Source of the DNA: Dromiciops gliroides
Lineage: Eukaryota; Chordata; Mammalia; Microbiotheria; Microbiotheriidae
Length of the DNA: 64,000 nt
Direction: 5' to 3'
Assembly: GCF_019393635.1 (NCBI RefSeq)
Contig: NC_057863.1
Coordinates: 3,584,334 to 3,648,333 of the forward strand
Shown: positions 9,996-22,039 of the stretch, piece by piece
How the letters are laid out: the number at the start of each line of letters is the position of its first letter
Position numbering within the stretch: the first letter of the stretch is position 1
The notes under the pieces: model-generated
Databases searched by the model: none
What the model saw: the letters and a program-made list of their open reading frames with translations, nothing else
Told to the model about the DNA's origin: nothing
Made by a program: the position numbers and the translations under genes

Positions 9996-11309
9996 TTGAG
10001 ATGGGTGAGCTGTGAGCTTATTCTTGTCACTCTTGGAGTGTTCTCTGATCAGTAGAAAGTCTGAACCAGCTGTGCCAACTTCTAGGAGCGTCAGAGCCCC
10101 CACAGACTGAAGGGAAGATGGCTGGCAGGCTCTAGCCTCCTCTAGCCAGGTGAGGGTGTGTGCAGAGGGGGCAGGAGCCCCACTGATAAGCTCTCTGAAC
10201 AGCCATCTGTGTGCCAGAGCAAGCCTTTTGGTTTCTGTGACTGGGGCCACAGATGGAAGTTTAGTGGTGGCCAAAGGCCTCATCCAGACCCTCAGAGCCA
10301 TGGGATCATTTGTCAGCCTTGCCGATGAGCACTGGCATGAGCCCTTGTACTTGTCCGCTTTTTCGGCCCCTTGAGCACCATGCCCTTTCTGCAAAGGGAG
10401 TCAGTTATTTCAGGAAAGGGTAGCAATCTCCATTCCTAGAATTCACTGGGTTAATTTCACTTTCATTTCTTTGTAAATGCTGAGGGCAATGAGCAGCTTT
10501 GCCCATTTCTAGGAGAGAACCCTGGAAGTGATTGGCGTCCACTTCACTAGGCACCTTATTTGTATGATACTGGGGGGCTGATCCATTGCCGGCTATAATT
10601 GGCCGGCTCCTGAGGAGAGGTTAAGGATCCGGAGCACAAGTTCCTTTGAGCTGGCTCTGCCATCGTGTCATCTGTTCCTGCTCCTAATCAAGTTATCATA
10701 TCCAGCCAGTGTCTGCGGGGTGGACCCCAGCCCTCCTTTGAATGAGGACAAAATCGCAGACAAATTTCTAGCAGCAGGATGTCGGCAATCTCCCGCAAGG
10801 AGGGATGAAAAGTACCTGTAACCTCGGCTGGCCTGCCCTCGCCACCCCACCGACACCTCAGTTCAAGTGGACATCCTGCGGCTCTCCTCATTTGATTAGG
10901 CCTCTCTGCTGGCTCCTGGTGGCCGGCATTCCGTGCCCTGGGCTCCCCACCAGGCAGAGAACACTGGGAGCTGTCTTCTGTGAAGTCCTCAGGATGCCAG
11001 GTGGGGTGTCCCAAGTGTGTGGCACGGACAAATGAGCAGATGGGAGGGGAGTGGGATGGGGCCCAGCCCCCAAGAGTCAGGCATGGATGTTGCTTATGTC
11101 TCATTACTGGGGCCTGGAGGATTATTTCTAAAGTTCTCATGACTCAGAAAGAGAATGGGACCCCCAAAGGCCCAGGGCGTCATTCTGCAGTAAAAGTGTC
11201 AATGGTCCAGGCCAACTCCCTGGGTGACAGGATTCAGTATCACACAGGTCATCCCACTTTGGGCTGTACTCTCCCCTGCCTTCCTAACTCCCAGACTTTT
11301 CAGGGACTG
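9996..11309. other. Unique sequence, no gene seen
   Basis: No repeat was recognised. Around 10575-10710 there is a compact block with GCCGGCTATAATTGGCCGGC (an imperfect dyad of GCCGGC arms) followed by TCCTAATCAAGTTATC. Its look is that of a conserved non-coding element, but conservation cannot be tested here. Confidence 0.35.
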
Positions 11310-11660
11310 GAAGGCAGTGTGTGAGTATGTGTGGGTGTGAGCATGTATGTGTGTGAGTGTAAGTGTGTGTGTAAGGGTGATCACATACGTGTAAGTGTAT
11401 ATATGTGTGAATGTGTGTAAGTGTGAGTGTGAATTGTATGACTGTAAGTGTGTAAGGGTGATGATGTGTATATATCAGTGTGAGTGTGAGTGTGAATGTG
11501 TATGTGTGTGAGTGTAAGTGTGTGTGTAAGGGTGATCATGTATATGTAAGTGTGAATGTATATGTGTGAATATGAGTATATATGTGTGAATGTGTGAATG
11601 TGTATAAGTGTGAGTGTGTATATACCTGTGTGTCAGTGTGTGCAGGTGTGAGTATACCCT
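11310..11660. repeat. TG-rich degenerate repeat with a higher-order unit
   Basis: About 350 bp of TGTGAG/TGTAAG/TGTGAA variants. The phrase GTAAGGGTGATCA occurs at 11371 and again at 11526, with a shorter variant at 11452, so a longer block of about 155 bp has been duplicated within the simple repeat. Confidence 0.9.
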
Positions 11661-11699
11661 CTCTCTTCTAGGTTGCCAGGTAGGCAATATGTCATATCT

Positions 11700-11900
11700 T
11701 ATCTGGAAAGGGGAATAACAGCTGATCCTTCTGTGTGGCTTTAAGGTCTATGATGTACTTTATAGACATTAAATAATTTGCTCCTAAGCCTGCAAGGTGC
11801 CATCAACTATCTCCATCCTGCACATAAGGAAGCTGAGGTTCTGAAGAGCTGTGACCTGCCCAAGAGCCATACACATGATTGCAGACTCTGATACACTAAC
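11700..11900 (-). repeat. MIR SINE
   Basis: Antisense MIR: ATGTACTTTATAGACATTAA, CATCCTGCACATAAGGAAGC, CTGAGGTTCTGAAGAGC and GTGACCTGCCCAAGAGCC. Confidence 0.6.
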
Positions 11901-12009
11901 CATTATGCCACACAATTCAAAACAACATTCCACTGAGATTCATGTTCCTTTTTGGAGGGGAAAATCAAAAGCATGCTGGGAACCTCTGGGTGTCCCAAAG
12001 GAGGATTTT

Positions 12010-12088
12010 TTTCTCTCTTTTTCCCCCTCTCTCTCTCCCCCTCCCTCCATTCTCTCTCCCCCCACCCCCTCTCCCTCCCCTCTCCCAT

Positions 12089-12133
<45 letters not shown>
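12010..12133. repeat. CT-rich tract followed by (CA)n
   Basis: Pyrimidine-rich TCTCTCCCCC sequence from about 12010 to 12085, then about 21 CA units at 12092-12133. Several frames on both strands are open through it only because of the simple repeat. Confidence 0.95.
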
Positions 12134-12135
<2 letters not shown>

Positions 12136-13104
12136 TGCATCAAGCAGCAGAGCTTCCCTGGTGTGTCTTTCAGAGGCATATCCTCTGTGAAGATGTTGGT
12201 GGTGCCAGGGTCTCCCATCCTGCTGTCCAAGGGCATGGGCTTGTTGCTGCCTTACTTGGAGAGGAACAAAGGCCACGGGCTGCTCAGACATGGCAAGTGG
12301 TCTGGGAGAAGGAAAACAGCCTGAAGGTCTCACTCTTTTAAACATTGATGGGGGGGGGGACGGGGAGGGGGGAAGGACTGTCCCCTCCCCTAGTCCCAGA
12401 GGAGCCAGGCCAGGTCCTTAAGCAGACCTACAGTGTCTGGAGACTGTGTAGAAAGCTTCGCTGGAGGCGTGCCCCTACACACGCTGCCACCAGTTCCCAC
12501 ATGGCTTTCCAGGTCAGAGGGGGCCGGAGGGGCTCAAGGAGGAGGCAGACTGGCAGAGAAGAAGCCCTGAGGGAGGAGCCCCGCCCCCAGCCACTGCCCA
12601 GGAGGCTGCAAGTGGCCTCAGAGAGCCCAGGGAAAGGCAGAGTAGCCAGGGATACATCTGGGCCCAGTGTGACCGGCCTCCAAGGAGCCAGAGGGTGGCC
12701 TCCAGTACCTTGGGCAGCTCCTCCATAGAGGATTGATGGAGACCCAAAGCTGTTCAGGTGGAGGGAACCCCAGGCTGACCAAGATAGGGTCTGTGAGGCA
12801 TGGGAGAGTCCCATCCTCAAGATTCCCTTCCCCGTTCCTGCTGATCCCCACCCAGGGCTTTCTGCTTAGACTGTCTCTTTAGAAACAAAAAGTCTCTTTA
12901 GCCACTAGTTTGTCCTTCTCAGACAGAGCAGGGGACCCAGGGTCCTCCTCTCGACCACGTCCCCTTCCAGCTTCACCTCAGCGTGAGGGACGTTGGGAAC
13001 ACAACAACTTTCTCCAAGCGACTCCAATCTCAGAAACCTTCAGGAGATTACCTCGGCTCTGGGACAGGGGAAGAACAATCACAGGGTCCCTGCTCTGAAA
13101 CCAG
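12134..13104. other. No gene seen
   Basis: G/C-rich, unassigned. A G-run lies at 12350-12372. The frames of 127-130 codons around 12345-12820 are on both strands over the same bases, which argues against any of them being a real exon. Confidence 0.4.
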
Positions 13105-13255
13105 AAGATACCAACTTCCTCAGTAGACAGATGGAGAAACTGAGGACCAAGGGAATTATGGGACTGGCTTAAGGTCAAACTGATCATAACCATCTCAAGT
13201 ATGATTTGAACACAAGTTTTCTGGCTCCAGAGTCAGAACTTTCACCCATACTCAA
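13105..13255 (-). repeat. MIR SINE
   Basis: Antisense MIR: GACAGATGGAGAAACTGAGG, TTAAGGTCAAACTGATC, ATGATTTGAACACAAGTT and GCTCCAGAGTCAGAAC. Confidence 0.65.
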
Positions 13256-13502
13256 AATGGCTTACTCAGGCATAACCCTCAATCCCCTGCTTCTGGTCCT
13301 TTGCCCTGGCAGTGCCCCATGACCAGATGCCCTCTTTCCTCACCCTTTTGTTGTTACAAGGGAGCTTGTCCTGTTGGGGAGGGGCTGGAATGAGGAACAT
13401 ATTGGGAAATGATTGAAATATGGTCAACAGGCAATGATAAAACATAAAAAACCCTCTACAACCCACCTGGCCAGTCCTCCTTTCCCAACAATTCGATTTG
13501 AC

Positions 13503-13659
13503 AATCTTTTTGTTTTGTTTTTTTGTGAGGCAATCGGGGTTAAGTGACTTTCCCAGGGTCACACAGCTGGTAGGTGTTAAATGTCTGATGCCAGATTTGA
13601 ACTCAGGTCCTCCTGACTCCAGGGCCGGTGCTTTATCCACTGCGCCACCTAGCTGCCCC
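13503..13659 (-). mobile_element. MAR1/WSINE-type SINE
   Basis: Full-length antisense copy, T-rich tail, TGTGAGGCAATCGGGGTTAA, and the head complement TGCGCCACCTAGCTGCCCC. Flanks show only a weak similarity (TTTGACAAT versus ATTGACCAT), so the target duplication is unsure. Confidence 0.93.
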
Positions 13660-13689
13660 ATTGACCATTTTTTTTTTTTTAAGTTCTGG

Positions 13690-13920
13690 CTATGGCCAGA
13701 GCATTGCTTTGGATGCTGGGGCTATGAATATCAAAAATGGTGTGCTTTGCCCTCAGGAGACTTAAATTCAATTGGGGTCAAGTACAACAAAATACATAGG
13801 CATAGTACAAGGCTGGGCACAAAGGGGACAAAAGAAAGAGCCAGGTAGCTTCTTGGATCAGCAGCCTAGCCAAGGGTTAGAGAGGCGGACTTGGAGTTGG
13901 TCTGCAAAATGCTTTATAAA
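13690..13920 (-). repeat. Probable L2 LINE 3'-end fragment
   Basis: Antisense L2-like order: GATGCTGGGGCTATGAATAT, TTTGCCCTCAGGAGACTTAA and AATTGGGGTCAAGTACAAC, as in the usual GGGGATACAAA...CCCTGCCCTCAAGGAGCT series. Confidence 0.4.
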
Positions 13921-14123
13921 TATCATCTCATTTAACATAATTATAAAACACTTCACACAAATAAAGTCATATATAAACAACTGGAAATATTACTTGCTCA
14001 TGGGTAGGTTGAGCCAACCTAATAAAAATGACAATTATCCCTAAATTAGTCTCCTTATTCAGTGACATATAAAACTATAAAAAATTATTTTATAAAACTT
14101 GAAAAAATAATGACAGAGTTCAT

Positions 14124-14420
14124 GTGGAAGAACAAAAGGTCAAGAATATCAAGGAAATGAATGGGAAAAATATGAAGGAAGGTGGCCTAGCCTTACCAGA
14201 TCTCAAACTGTATTATAAAGCAGTTATTATCAAAACAATCTGGTATTGGCTAATAAATAGAGAGGTGGATCAGTGGAATAGATTAGGTGCACAATACACA
14301 GTAGTAAATGACCATAGTAATCTAGTGTTTAATAAATCCAAAGATCCAGGCTTTGGGGACAAAATTTATTATTTGACGAAAACTGTTGGGAAAATTGGAA
14401 AACAGTATGGCAGAAACTAG
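14124..14420 (+). pseudogene. L1 ORF2 C-terminal fragment
   Basis: A 98-codon frame reads MNGKNMKEGGLALPDLKLYY and then KAVIIKTIWYWLINREVDQW. This is the well-known L1 ORF2 segment downstream of the reverse transcriptase catalytic core (compare the family pattern GG--LPD-KLYYKA--IKT-WYW---R--DQWN). ORF2 normally encodes an endonuclease and reverse transcriptase of about 1,270 residues, so this is a small remnant. The reading frame is broken upstream by stops near 14040-14125 and ends at a stop before the nested SINE. Confidence 0.9.
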
Positions 14421-14477
14421 GTATAGACCAACATCTCACACCATATACCAAGAAAAGGTCAAAATGAGGAAATGATT

Positions 14478-14683
14478 GGGTGGCTAGGTGGCATAGTAGA
14501 TAAAGCACCAGTCCTGGATTCAGGAGGCCCTGAGTTCAAATTTGGCCTCGGACACTTGACACTTGACACTTACTGGCTGTGTGACCCTGGGCAAGTCACT
14601 TAACCTTCATTGACCCACAAAAACAAAATAAAACAAAACACAAACAAAAACACACAACTCCCCCCCACACACACACAAACAAC
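14478..14683 (+). mobile_element. MAR1/WSINE-type SINE nested in L1
   Basis: Sense copy with head GGTGGCTAGGTGGCATAGTA and a long CAAAA-rich tail with a C-run. It carries an extra 9-bp internal repeat (ACACTTGAC twice before CACTTACTGG). Flanking duplication is AAAATGAGGAAATGATT at 14461-14477 and AAAATGAGTACATGATT at 14684-14700, two mismatches in 17. Confidence 0.92.
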
Positions 14684-15087
14684 AAAATGAGTACATGATT
14701 GACACATAAAGAGTGATATAAGCAAGAACATGGAATGTTTACCTTTGAAGTCTATGGATAAGGAAAGAATTTAGGACCAAACAATGTATAGAGAGCATTA
14801 CAAAGTGTAAAAGGAATCATCTTGATTATATAGAATTAAAAAGGTTTAGCACAAACAAAACCAATGCAACCAAAAATCAGAAGAAAAACAGAAAAGTGGG
14901 GGACCTTTTATAACAAGTATTACTGATAAAGGTGTAATTTCTCAAATATGGAGAAAACTGATTCAAATTTATAAGACCATAAGTCATTCCCCAATTGATA
15001 AATGGTCAAAGGATCTGAACAGGCAATTTTCAGGCAAAGAAATCAAAGCTATCTATAATCATACCAAAAAAAGCTCTAAATAACTAT

Positions 15088-15544
15088 TGTAACAATTGTA
15101 GTGATGCCAGCTGCTGGAGAGTTACTGCAGGAAAGCTCCGCCATGAGGAGAAGGCATCTGAGGGCAAGCCATGTGGCTTAGAAGGTCAGTTCTTTGGTAT
15201 CAGGAAGTGACGTTTGCTTGTGGGTACTGTCTATTAAAGCTATCAGCCAATTATCTTGGAGGATTGTGTGTGTGTGTGATGTTCCTGTTCTATAGGAGGC
15301 TTGTGGGATGAAGAAGGGGTGAGGCTCGTTCTCTCTCTTTTGTGAGGACCTCAGGGGGGAGTAGAGCTGGAGATGCTGGCTCCCTGAGATAGATAGCTGA
15401 ATCTAGGTCTCTTTCTCTCTCTTCACCAAATTTTTTATTCTCCTTAATAAATGCTTAAAAGTCTAAACTCTTGCTAAAGCTTATCATTTATTGGTGACCA
15501 CTCATTAGATATTTTAGACAGTATAGCTAGATAGCAACTTTACA
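15088..15544 (+). mobile_element. Solo LTR, relative of the 41.8-kb LTR element
   Basis: A 457-bp unit starting TGTAACAATTG and ending CAACTTTACA, flanked by the 4-bp duplication CTAT at 15084-15087 and 15545-15548. Its right part closely follows the 360-bp LTR at 41821: CTCCTTAATAAATGCTTAAA, AGCTTATCATTTATTGGTGA and CACTCATTAGATATTTTAGA. It contains the AATAAA poly(A) signal and a short TG repeat. No internal retroviral sequence is present, as expected after LTR-LTR recombination. It lies inside an L1, so it is younger than that L1. Confidence 0.9.
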
Positions 15545-16395
15545 CTATTGATCAGAGAAATGGAAATTAAAACAACTCTGAGGTACCACCTTATACCTAT
15601 CAAAGGGGGTTATACGACAAAAAAGGAAAATGATAAATATTGGAGGGGATGTGGGAAAACTGGGATGTTAATGCACTGTTGGTGGAGTTGTAAACTGATC
15701 CAACTTTCTGGAGAGCAATTTGGAACTATGCCCAAAGGGCTATAGAACCATGCATACCCTTTGATCCATCAATACCACTGCTACGTCTGAGTCCCAAAGT
15801 GATAAAAATGGGGAGGGGGAGAACTGTTTGTACAAAAATATTTATAGCAGCTCTTTTTGTGGTAGCTAAGGACTGGAAATTGAGGGAGTTTTCATCAATT
15901 GGGGAACAGCTGAACAAGCTGTAGTATATGATGGTGATGGAATATGATTGTGCTCTAAGAAATGACAAGCAGGATGACTTCAGAAAGGCCTGGACAGATC
16001 TGTATGAATTGATGTATAGTGAAGTGAGCAGAACCAAGAGAACATTGTGCACAGAGACAGCAATATTGTTTGATGAAGAACTGTGAATGACTTGACTATT
16101 CTCAGCAATACAATGATCCAAGACAATTCCAAAGGACTAATGATGAAGCAGACTATCCACCTCCAGAGAAAGAACTGATATTGATGGAACAGACTGAAGC
16201 ATGCTATTTTTCACTTTCATTTTTTCTTTTATTCGAGTCTTCTTATACAAAATGACTAAGATGGAAATGTTTTACATAACTGCACATGGATAACCTATAT
16301 CTGATTGCTTACCACCTCAGGGAGGGAGGGAAGAAGGGATAAAATTTGGAACTCAAAACTTCAAATAAAAATAGTTAAAAAAATTTTTTTTAAAG

Positions 16396-16639
16396 AATCT
16401 AAATGTAGCCTGAGCATTTCGCTCCAGTCCAGCCTTAGTGGTGGCTTCTGGGGGCTTCTTTATCTCTTCCCAGGGGAAAAGAGAATCTTCCATAGAAGTC
16501 CTGTCTTCTGGACTCCCCTCACCACCACTTCAGTTCAGATGCCCATCATGTCTGGTAAGAGCTGTCAATTCATCTTCCTTCTCTGCTCTCCCCTCTCTGA
16601 TGGATGCATTCGCAGTACAGTTGCTATTAAACAGCTGCC
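16396..16639. other. No gene seen
   Basis: Short unassigned stretch after the L1 tail. Confidence 0.4.
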
Positions 16640-17065
16640 AAGCCAACATTTCTAAAGCACGGGTCTGACCATGTGACTCCCGTGCTCATTAACCCCAGTG
16701 GCTCCCCATTACTCCAGGGGTCCAACAGATACTTCTCTGCTTGGCCTTGACAGCCTTTCATGCCTGGCCTCCAAGCTGCTTCTCCAGCCTTCCTCTGCAC
16801 TCTTTGCTCCAGCCATGCTGGACACTCCTCACTCGTGGCCCCCCATCTTTCTACAAGCCATCAGCTGAATCTTCTCTCATAGCTCACCGCAGACACCCCC
16901 AGCTAGGAGCCCTCTGTACTCCATCAAGCCTGGGTTTATTTCCTATACTCTCATCTGTGTCACCATCGTCCCATAGAATGCAAGCTTCTTGAGGTCAAGG
17001 ATTATCTTTTTCATCTTCATTTGCCCCTAATTCGATGCCCAGAAGGTGAAAGATGCTTAACAAAT
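16640..17065 (+). repeat. L2 LINE 3' portion
   Basis: Sense L2: GGTCTGACCATGTGACTCCC, GTGCTCATTAACCCCAGTGG, CTCCCCATTACTCCAGG, the CTTCTTGAGGTCAAGGATTA block and ATGCTTAACAAATGTTTGG at the end. These are the C-terminal ORF2 and 3'-UTR signatures of L2. Confidence 0.75.
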
Positions 17066-17094
17066 GTTTGGGGATGGGCTGGTACAAACTTTAT

Positions 17095-17220
17095 CTGGTG
17101 GGTAAGAAACCAGGCTCAGAGATGTGGCTTAAATGGCCCAAGGTCACCCAGCCAGTTGATGGCAATGCCAGGACTCAAAGGCTCCTGACCCAGAGTACAG
17201 TGCTCTTTCTGGCAGCCCAC
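17095..17220 (-). repeat. MIR SINE fragment
   Basis: Antisense: AACCAGGCTCAGAGATGTGG, CCCAAGGTCACCCAGCCAGT and CCAGGACTCAAAGGCTCCTG. Confidence 0.55.
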
Positions 17221-17870
17221 ATGGCCTCCGTTCTATTCTCAGCCCATCTCCCTACATGTAAGGAGATTCCCCAGTAGGCCAATGGCCACCCAGTTGGCAC
17301 TAGCTCATCTCTGTCCGATTACCTGTGGAATGAATGAAGAGCATTGATTGAGGACCTCCTAGGGCTCAGAACACTGTGCCCAGGGCTGCCAACATAGACA
17401 AAAGGCAGGAGAGCTTCCATTCTTGAGGGGAAGGGGCCACACAGCTCTGCCTCTCTATGCTCTCTGGGTACTGTATCCCAGTTCACACCAGACCCTGCAG
17501 GCTCTTGCTTCCTCTGTGCACACTCCTCTCCTCTTACCTGCCTTCTCGCTTCCTTCCCAAGCCAGCAGGCTCACTCCCCGGCCTCAAGCCCAGCCTTCTT
17601 CCAGGCTGATTATCTGATTAATTTGCCCTTACGTCCCACTTCCTTCCAGAGCCCCACAGGTCTGCTCTTCAGTGGCCAGCCTTGGTGCCTGCAATCAGCT
17701 GAAGTCGCTTAGAAATTAGCCCTGATTAAGGAGGACTCTAAATTTAGCCTGAGTGCCTTGCTCAGGGAGCATTTCCCAGCCAGCCTCAGGAGTGGCCTCC
17801 CCGAGGCAACTCTCTTTGCCTTTCTCTTGATGTAAATTTTGACCAGGTACTTTCCCTCACAAACCTAGCT
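17221..17870. other. No gene seen; possible conserved sequence
   Basis: The part 17600-17800 has several homeodomain-like cores (GATTATCTGATTAATTTG, GAAATTAGCCCTGATTAAGG). No coding potential was recognised. Confidence 0.35.
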
Positions 17871-17874
17871 GGGG

Positions 17875-17950
17875 AATGGGAACTTCTTGAGGGCTGGGCC
17901 TGGCTTTCTTGACACTGTCTCTGTATCTCCATCCCCTGGAATGTGGAGGG
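17875..17950 (+). repeat. L2 LINE 3' fragment
   Basis: GGGAACTTCTTGAGGGCTGG followed by CTCTGTATCTCCATCCCCTG matches the L2 tail order (CTTGAGGGCAGGG...TTTGTATCCCCAG). Confidence 0.5.
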
Positions 17951-18299
17951 ATTTGGAAGGTGATGCACAAAGGCTAGTGGGCTGTCCTGCAGCTTCTTGC
18001 CGGTGAATGCAGTCAGCCCCAGTGCGTCTGTCTCCTCTCCCTCCATGTGAGGGTGTTTCTATAGGCCAGCTCTGCCTAATGTCCCTGTGAGCAGCATGGG
18101 GCTGGTGCCAGGAAGGCCCTTCTGGGCAGTCCCTCTGGTCGCCCAGTCCTGGTCCAGAGACCCTTTGTCTGGGGTCACCCCCCCCTCCAACCAGGCCTGG
18201 GGCCGAGATTGTTCCATTCCCCTGGTCTGGAAAGCAAGAGAGGGCCCTTCCTGCTGGGTTCGGGCTACTCCATTAGCAGCATCCTCATCTTCAGAGTAA

Positions 18300-18665
18300 A
18301 TGATTCCAGTGCCCCACCCGCCCACCCTCGCTGCCTCACATGGCTTGGCTGCCAGCGCCCTGGTCACCCTCACCTCTCCAGTTCTCTGGGGATTCCTTCA
18401 GGATTTGGCCCAAGCCTGCCTCCCACAGCATCCTTGCCAGTGTTCTCACCTGGCACTGCTGGTCCCATCACTTAGGGCTCACTGTCTCTGTTCACTCTGG
18501 CCAGAGTGGGGGTGTTCACCAGTACTGGAATATCTCCCCAATTCAATGTGAGCTCCTTCAGGACAGGAAGCAGGTTTTTTCCTTCTCATGGATCCCCAGA
18601 GCTAGTCCAGTGCTTGGCACTACTACTTGGCAGTAGGTGTTTAATAAATGCTTGTTGACTGACAA
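18300..18665 (+). repeat. L2 LINE 3' portion
   Basis: The best part is 18545-18660: AGCTCCTTCAGGACAGGAAG, GTGCTTGGCACTACTACTTG and TTAATAAATGCTTGTTGACT, a clear L2 3' end. The upstream part is more diverged. Confidence 0.65.
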
Positions 18666-19415
18666 TCTGACTTTTCTCTGTTCATGTTTCCCTCATGAAG
18701 ACTCAAACATTAGGGCAGGTCCATCCCTTCACTGGTGCATACAACCCCTTCACAGGTACAGATCTCAATTCCTCTACATCTCTTCATCCTGTGGGATTTT
18801 TATCCATGATCCCCCCTTCCCCCACCCTAGCCCCTGACAGCCTGTGAACTCAACATTCCCCAGGACAAGAATGTCTGGAAGTCAGGAAAGCGTCCAAGGA
18901 GTTTGTCAAGGAAGGCGATGGCCCATGGAGCTGCCCCAGGCTTAGAGAGCATGTTGTACTTCCCAGACTCCATCACTGCAGCTGCTCTGCACGTTCCCCC
19001 ATATCCCTTGTGGGGAACATTTGCCTTTACTTAGGCCAGACTTGCCTTCCAGACTGAAGACTAATTTTCTGAAGGACTGAGGGAAAATCTCTTTTGTGTC
19101 CAAGGTCCTGAAATCTTAGATGGAAAAATCACTTTGGGTCCTGCTTAACAACCTTGTCTATCAGCTTGTAACTCCCCCCCACCCCAGTTCTCTTATGTGG
19201 CCCAGGGTCCTATCCTCTGAAGCCTCAGCTTGGGCCATCTGGGGGGCTCAGGGCCTGGGCATAGGGAGCCAGGCCTGGGAGAAAGGGGATCCAGGGAGAA
19301 GGAAGGGTCAGCTAGTTTTCATTTAGCGCTATTGAGAGGTGAAGCCCGTTGGTAATTAGACATTCTGTGGATGTTACACAATGCATGTTATGGGAGGCGA
19401 AGTGGGTGTAACAAA
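18666..19415. other. No gene seen
   Basis: Unassigned sequence, no recognised repeat or protein. Confidence 0.4.
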
Positions 19416-19640
19416 TTCATAGAATGGTGGAGTTAGAGTCTGGAAGACCTGGGTTTAAACCCTTGCTGTGTGACCTTGGATAAGTCACTTGCCCTACTGA
19501 GGCCTCAGTTTTCTTGCCTTTCAAATGGGAATCCCAATACATGTAGTTATGCACTTCACAGAGTTGGGGGCAAAGATTGGGTGAAAAGACATGTTATATG
19601 CACTTCGCAAGTATTAGGGTACCTCAGTAAGTGGTGGTGG
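19416..19640 (+). repeat. MIR SINE
   Basis: Sense MIR: TAGAATGGTGGAGTTAGAGT, CTGGAAGACCTGGGTTTAAA, TGTGTGACCTTGGATAAGTC, GGCCTCAGTTTTCTTGCC and TATGCACTTCGCAAGTATTA are in the expected order. Confidence 0.8.
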
Positions 19641-19734
19641 GGGCTGTTTTTTGTTACTATTGCTCCTACTTTTGTTCCTAGGAGATGAAGGCTGGAGGCA
19701 TGGCTTGGTTTTGTTATTGGAAAAGTCAGGCATG

Positions 19735-20297
<563 letters not shown>

Positions 20298-20311
20298 AAA
20301 AGTCAGGCATG

Positions 20312-20879
20312 AGCTAGCCTCGCAAGCAGGGGAGAGCTTGGCTGGGCATTGAGGAGGGGGCTGGCCCGTTCCCAGGGTAGGGGGCCTGGAGGGCTGGCAC
20401 TGGCACTGGGCCTTGGTGGTATGGCCCTGGGCTGATGTTCCTCAGCAGAGCCACATGCCAAGCACAGCTCCGGGCATGGAACAGGCACCTGTGGAACTTG
20501 TACTGCATGCTTAGGATGCCTGGTGCCTGCATTACTAGCCAGGGAGGGCAGACGCCGTCCCTGGACGCCTTGTCCTCACCTGCAGGCATTGCGCTGACCC
20601 CTGGGCTTCCCTCCCCCTTCAGCTATTTCATCTGGAAGGAGCACTTGTCAGACACCCAGCTCCTCACCCTTTCTTTGCAGGGTCATTGACCAGCCTTAGT
20701 CTGAAGCCCTTCTCTGAATGTTCTCTAGGGTCTCTGACCCTCTCAAGCCATTATTGCACAAGGCCACGGTCCTGTGCTGGGCACAAAGAGGGAACAACCC
20801 CGGCCCCTTGGACCTTCCACTCGTCTTGAATGAAACCTTGGCCAATGGCCCAGAGCTGTGTGAAAGGGAGAAGTCCGAG
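20312..20879. other. No gene seen
   Basis: Unassigned sequence; the open frames overlap on both strands and lack recognised domains. Confidence 0.4.
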
Positions 20880-21000
20880 ATCAGAGCCAACAGGATTGGA
20901 GCCATGCTGTAGATCACTTCAGAGGATGGTGCCAGGATCTTGTGCTTGATTTGGGGGGCAATGGGGAGCCATTGAAGGCCGCAGCACAGCATGGCTGGTT
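20880..21000 (-). repeat. L2 LINE fragment
   Basis: The phrase GGGGCAATGGGGAGCCATTG then AAGGCCGC is the antisense of the L2 ORF2 segment CAATGGCTCCCCATTGCC. Confidence 0.5.
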
Positions 21001-22039
21001 CTTAGGGGGAGCAGGAGAGTTGTGTTCAACCACAGGAAGAGCTCCCCCCCCCAGCAAACTTGTTGTACGTGTCCCCAGAGGGCAGAACAAGGGCACTGGG
21101 TGGGAAGGGTAAAGATGAGGTGGCTTAGGCACCATGGCAGCAGAGGCTTCCCAGTGACGTGTGCTGCCCACAGGGCGGCGGGCTCCCCCTCACTGGTGGT
21201 CTTTGAGCAGAGGCTGGAGGCCTCTTGGTGGCGTGTCATAGAGGGGGTGTCAGCTGCTGGGAGCCCCCCCCACTCTGAGGTTCGGATACTTGGATTCTTG
21301 GAGGGATGAAGTAAAACCTGGAACCAGCCACCAGGGGTGTCCTGGACAGCTGTGGGGGTGCGACTGAGACCCACTGCTCCTCTACCGGGGTGGGAGATTG
21401 GCTTTAGGAGGCCTGTGGAGGACAGCCCCAGGAGCTGGTTTTATTCTCTGGGAAAGAAGAAGAAAGTGCTCTCTCCCCTGTCCTTTCTGCCTTCCACGCC
21501 CCCTGGCTTTCCACGGTCCAGGAAAGAGCACTGTTGGCCAAGCCGTCTCTTCAGCTCCGCCCTACAGTCGGTCGCGAGCAGGAGCAGAGGTGGTGGGTAG
21601 CAAGAGGTGGTCCAGCTGCGGGTGGAGGAAGGTCAGAGGATGAGGAATCAAAAGGTGAGGGAGAGGCCCTTGCCAGATGGGCCGGGCCAAGCCTCCAAAC
21701 CCGGCGGAGGAGAAGGAGGGGAAAAGAGGTCAACAGCCCGGAGAACAGGGATGACTTTGGGAGTTAAAGGTCACGATGAGGGCAAAGAACAGGATGAGAG
21801 GAATGAAGGAGGGGGAGTAGTGGAGAGACAGGAAATTGTGGCCAGTGTGGAATTTGGGAGGGGAGCAATCCAGAGGGCAGCGGGCTGAGGTGTGACCACC
21901 CTGGTGGGCAGCCGCAGGAAGCTGGGAGGCGAGGTGTTAGCTGGGTCCTTGCTGGGACTCCAAACCCGCCTGCTGGCTGCTCCCCAAATTCCTCTGCACA
22001 CTCACATGGGCAAGGAGCCAAGCCCCTTGAGTCCTCCCC
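21001..22039. other. No gene seen
   Basis: G-rich unassigned sequence. A diverged L2 antisense trace may lie at 21760-21890. Confidence 0.35.

Larger units (their letters stand above)
13935..16395 (+). mobile_element. L1 LINE, 5'-truncated, with two nested insertions
   Basis: The left part is the 3' portion of L1 ORF2; the right part is a marsupial-type L1 3' UTR. Recognisable 3' features are TGGAGGGGATGTGGGAAAAC, the ATTTATAGCAGCTCTTTTTG block, AGTGAAGTGAGCAGAACCAA and a final CAAATAAAAATAGTTAAAAA tail. Similar sequence recurs at 37631-38301 and, reversed, at 51411-51886. The element carries a SINE at 14478-14683 and a solo LTR at 15088-15544, so its true length is about 1.8 kb. Stops and frameshifts make it inactive. 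Confidence 0.9.

Noticed and set aside
16385..17800. Similar phrases CTAAATGTAGCCTGAG (near 16400) and CTAAATTTAGCCTGAG (near 17740) followed by loosely similar text
   Set aside because: The match is only about 16 bp plus scattered agreement, too short to call a duplication.
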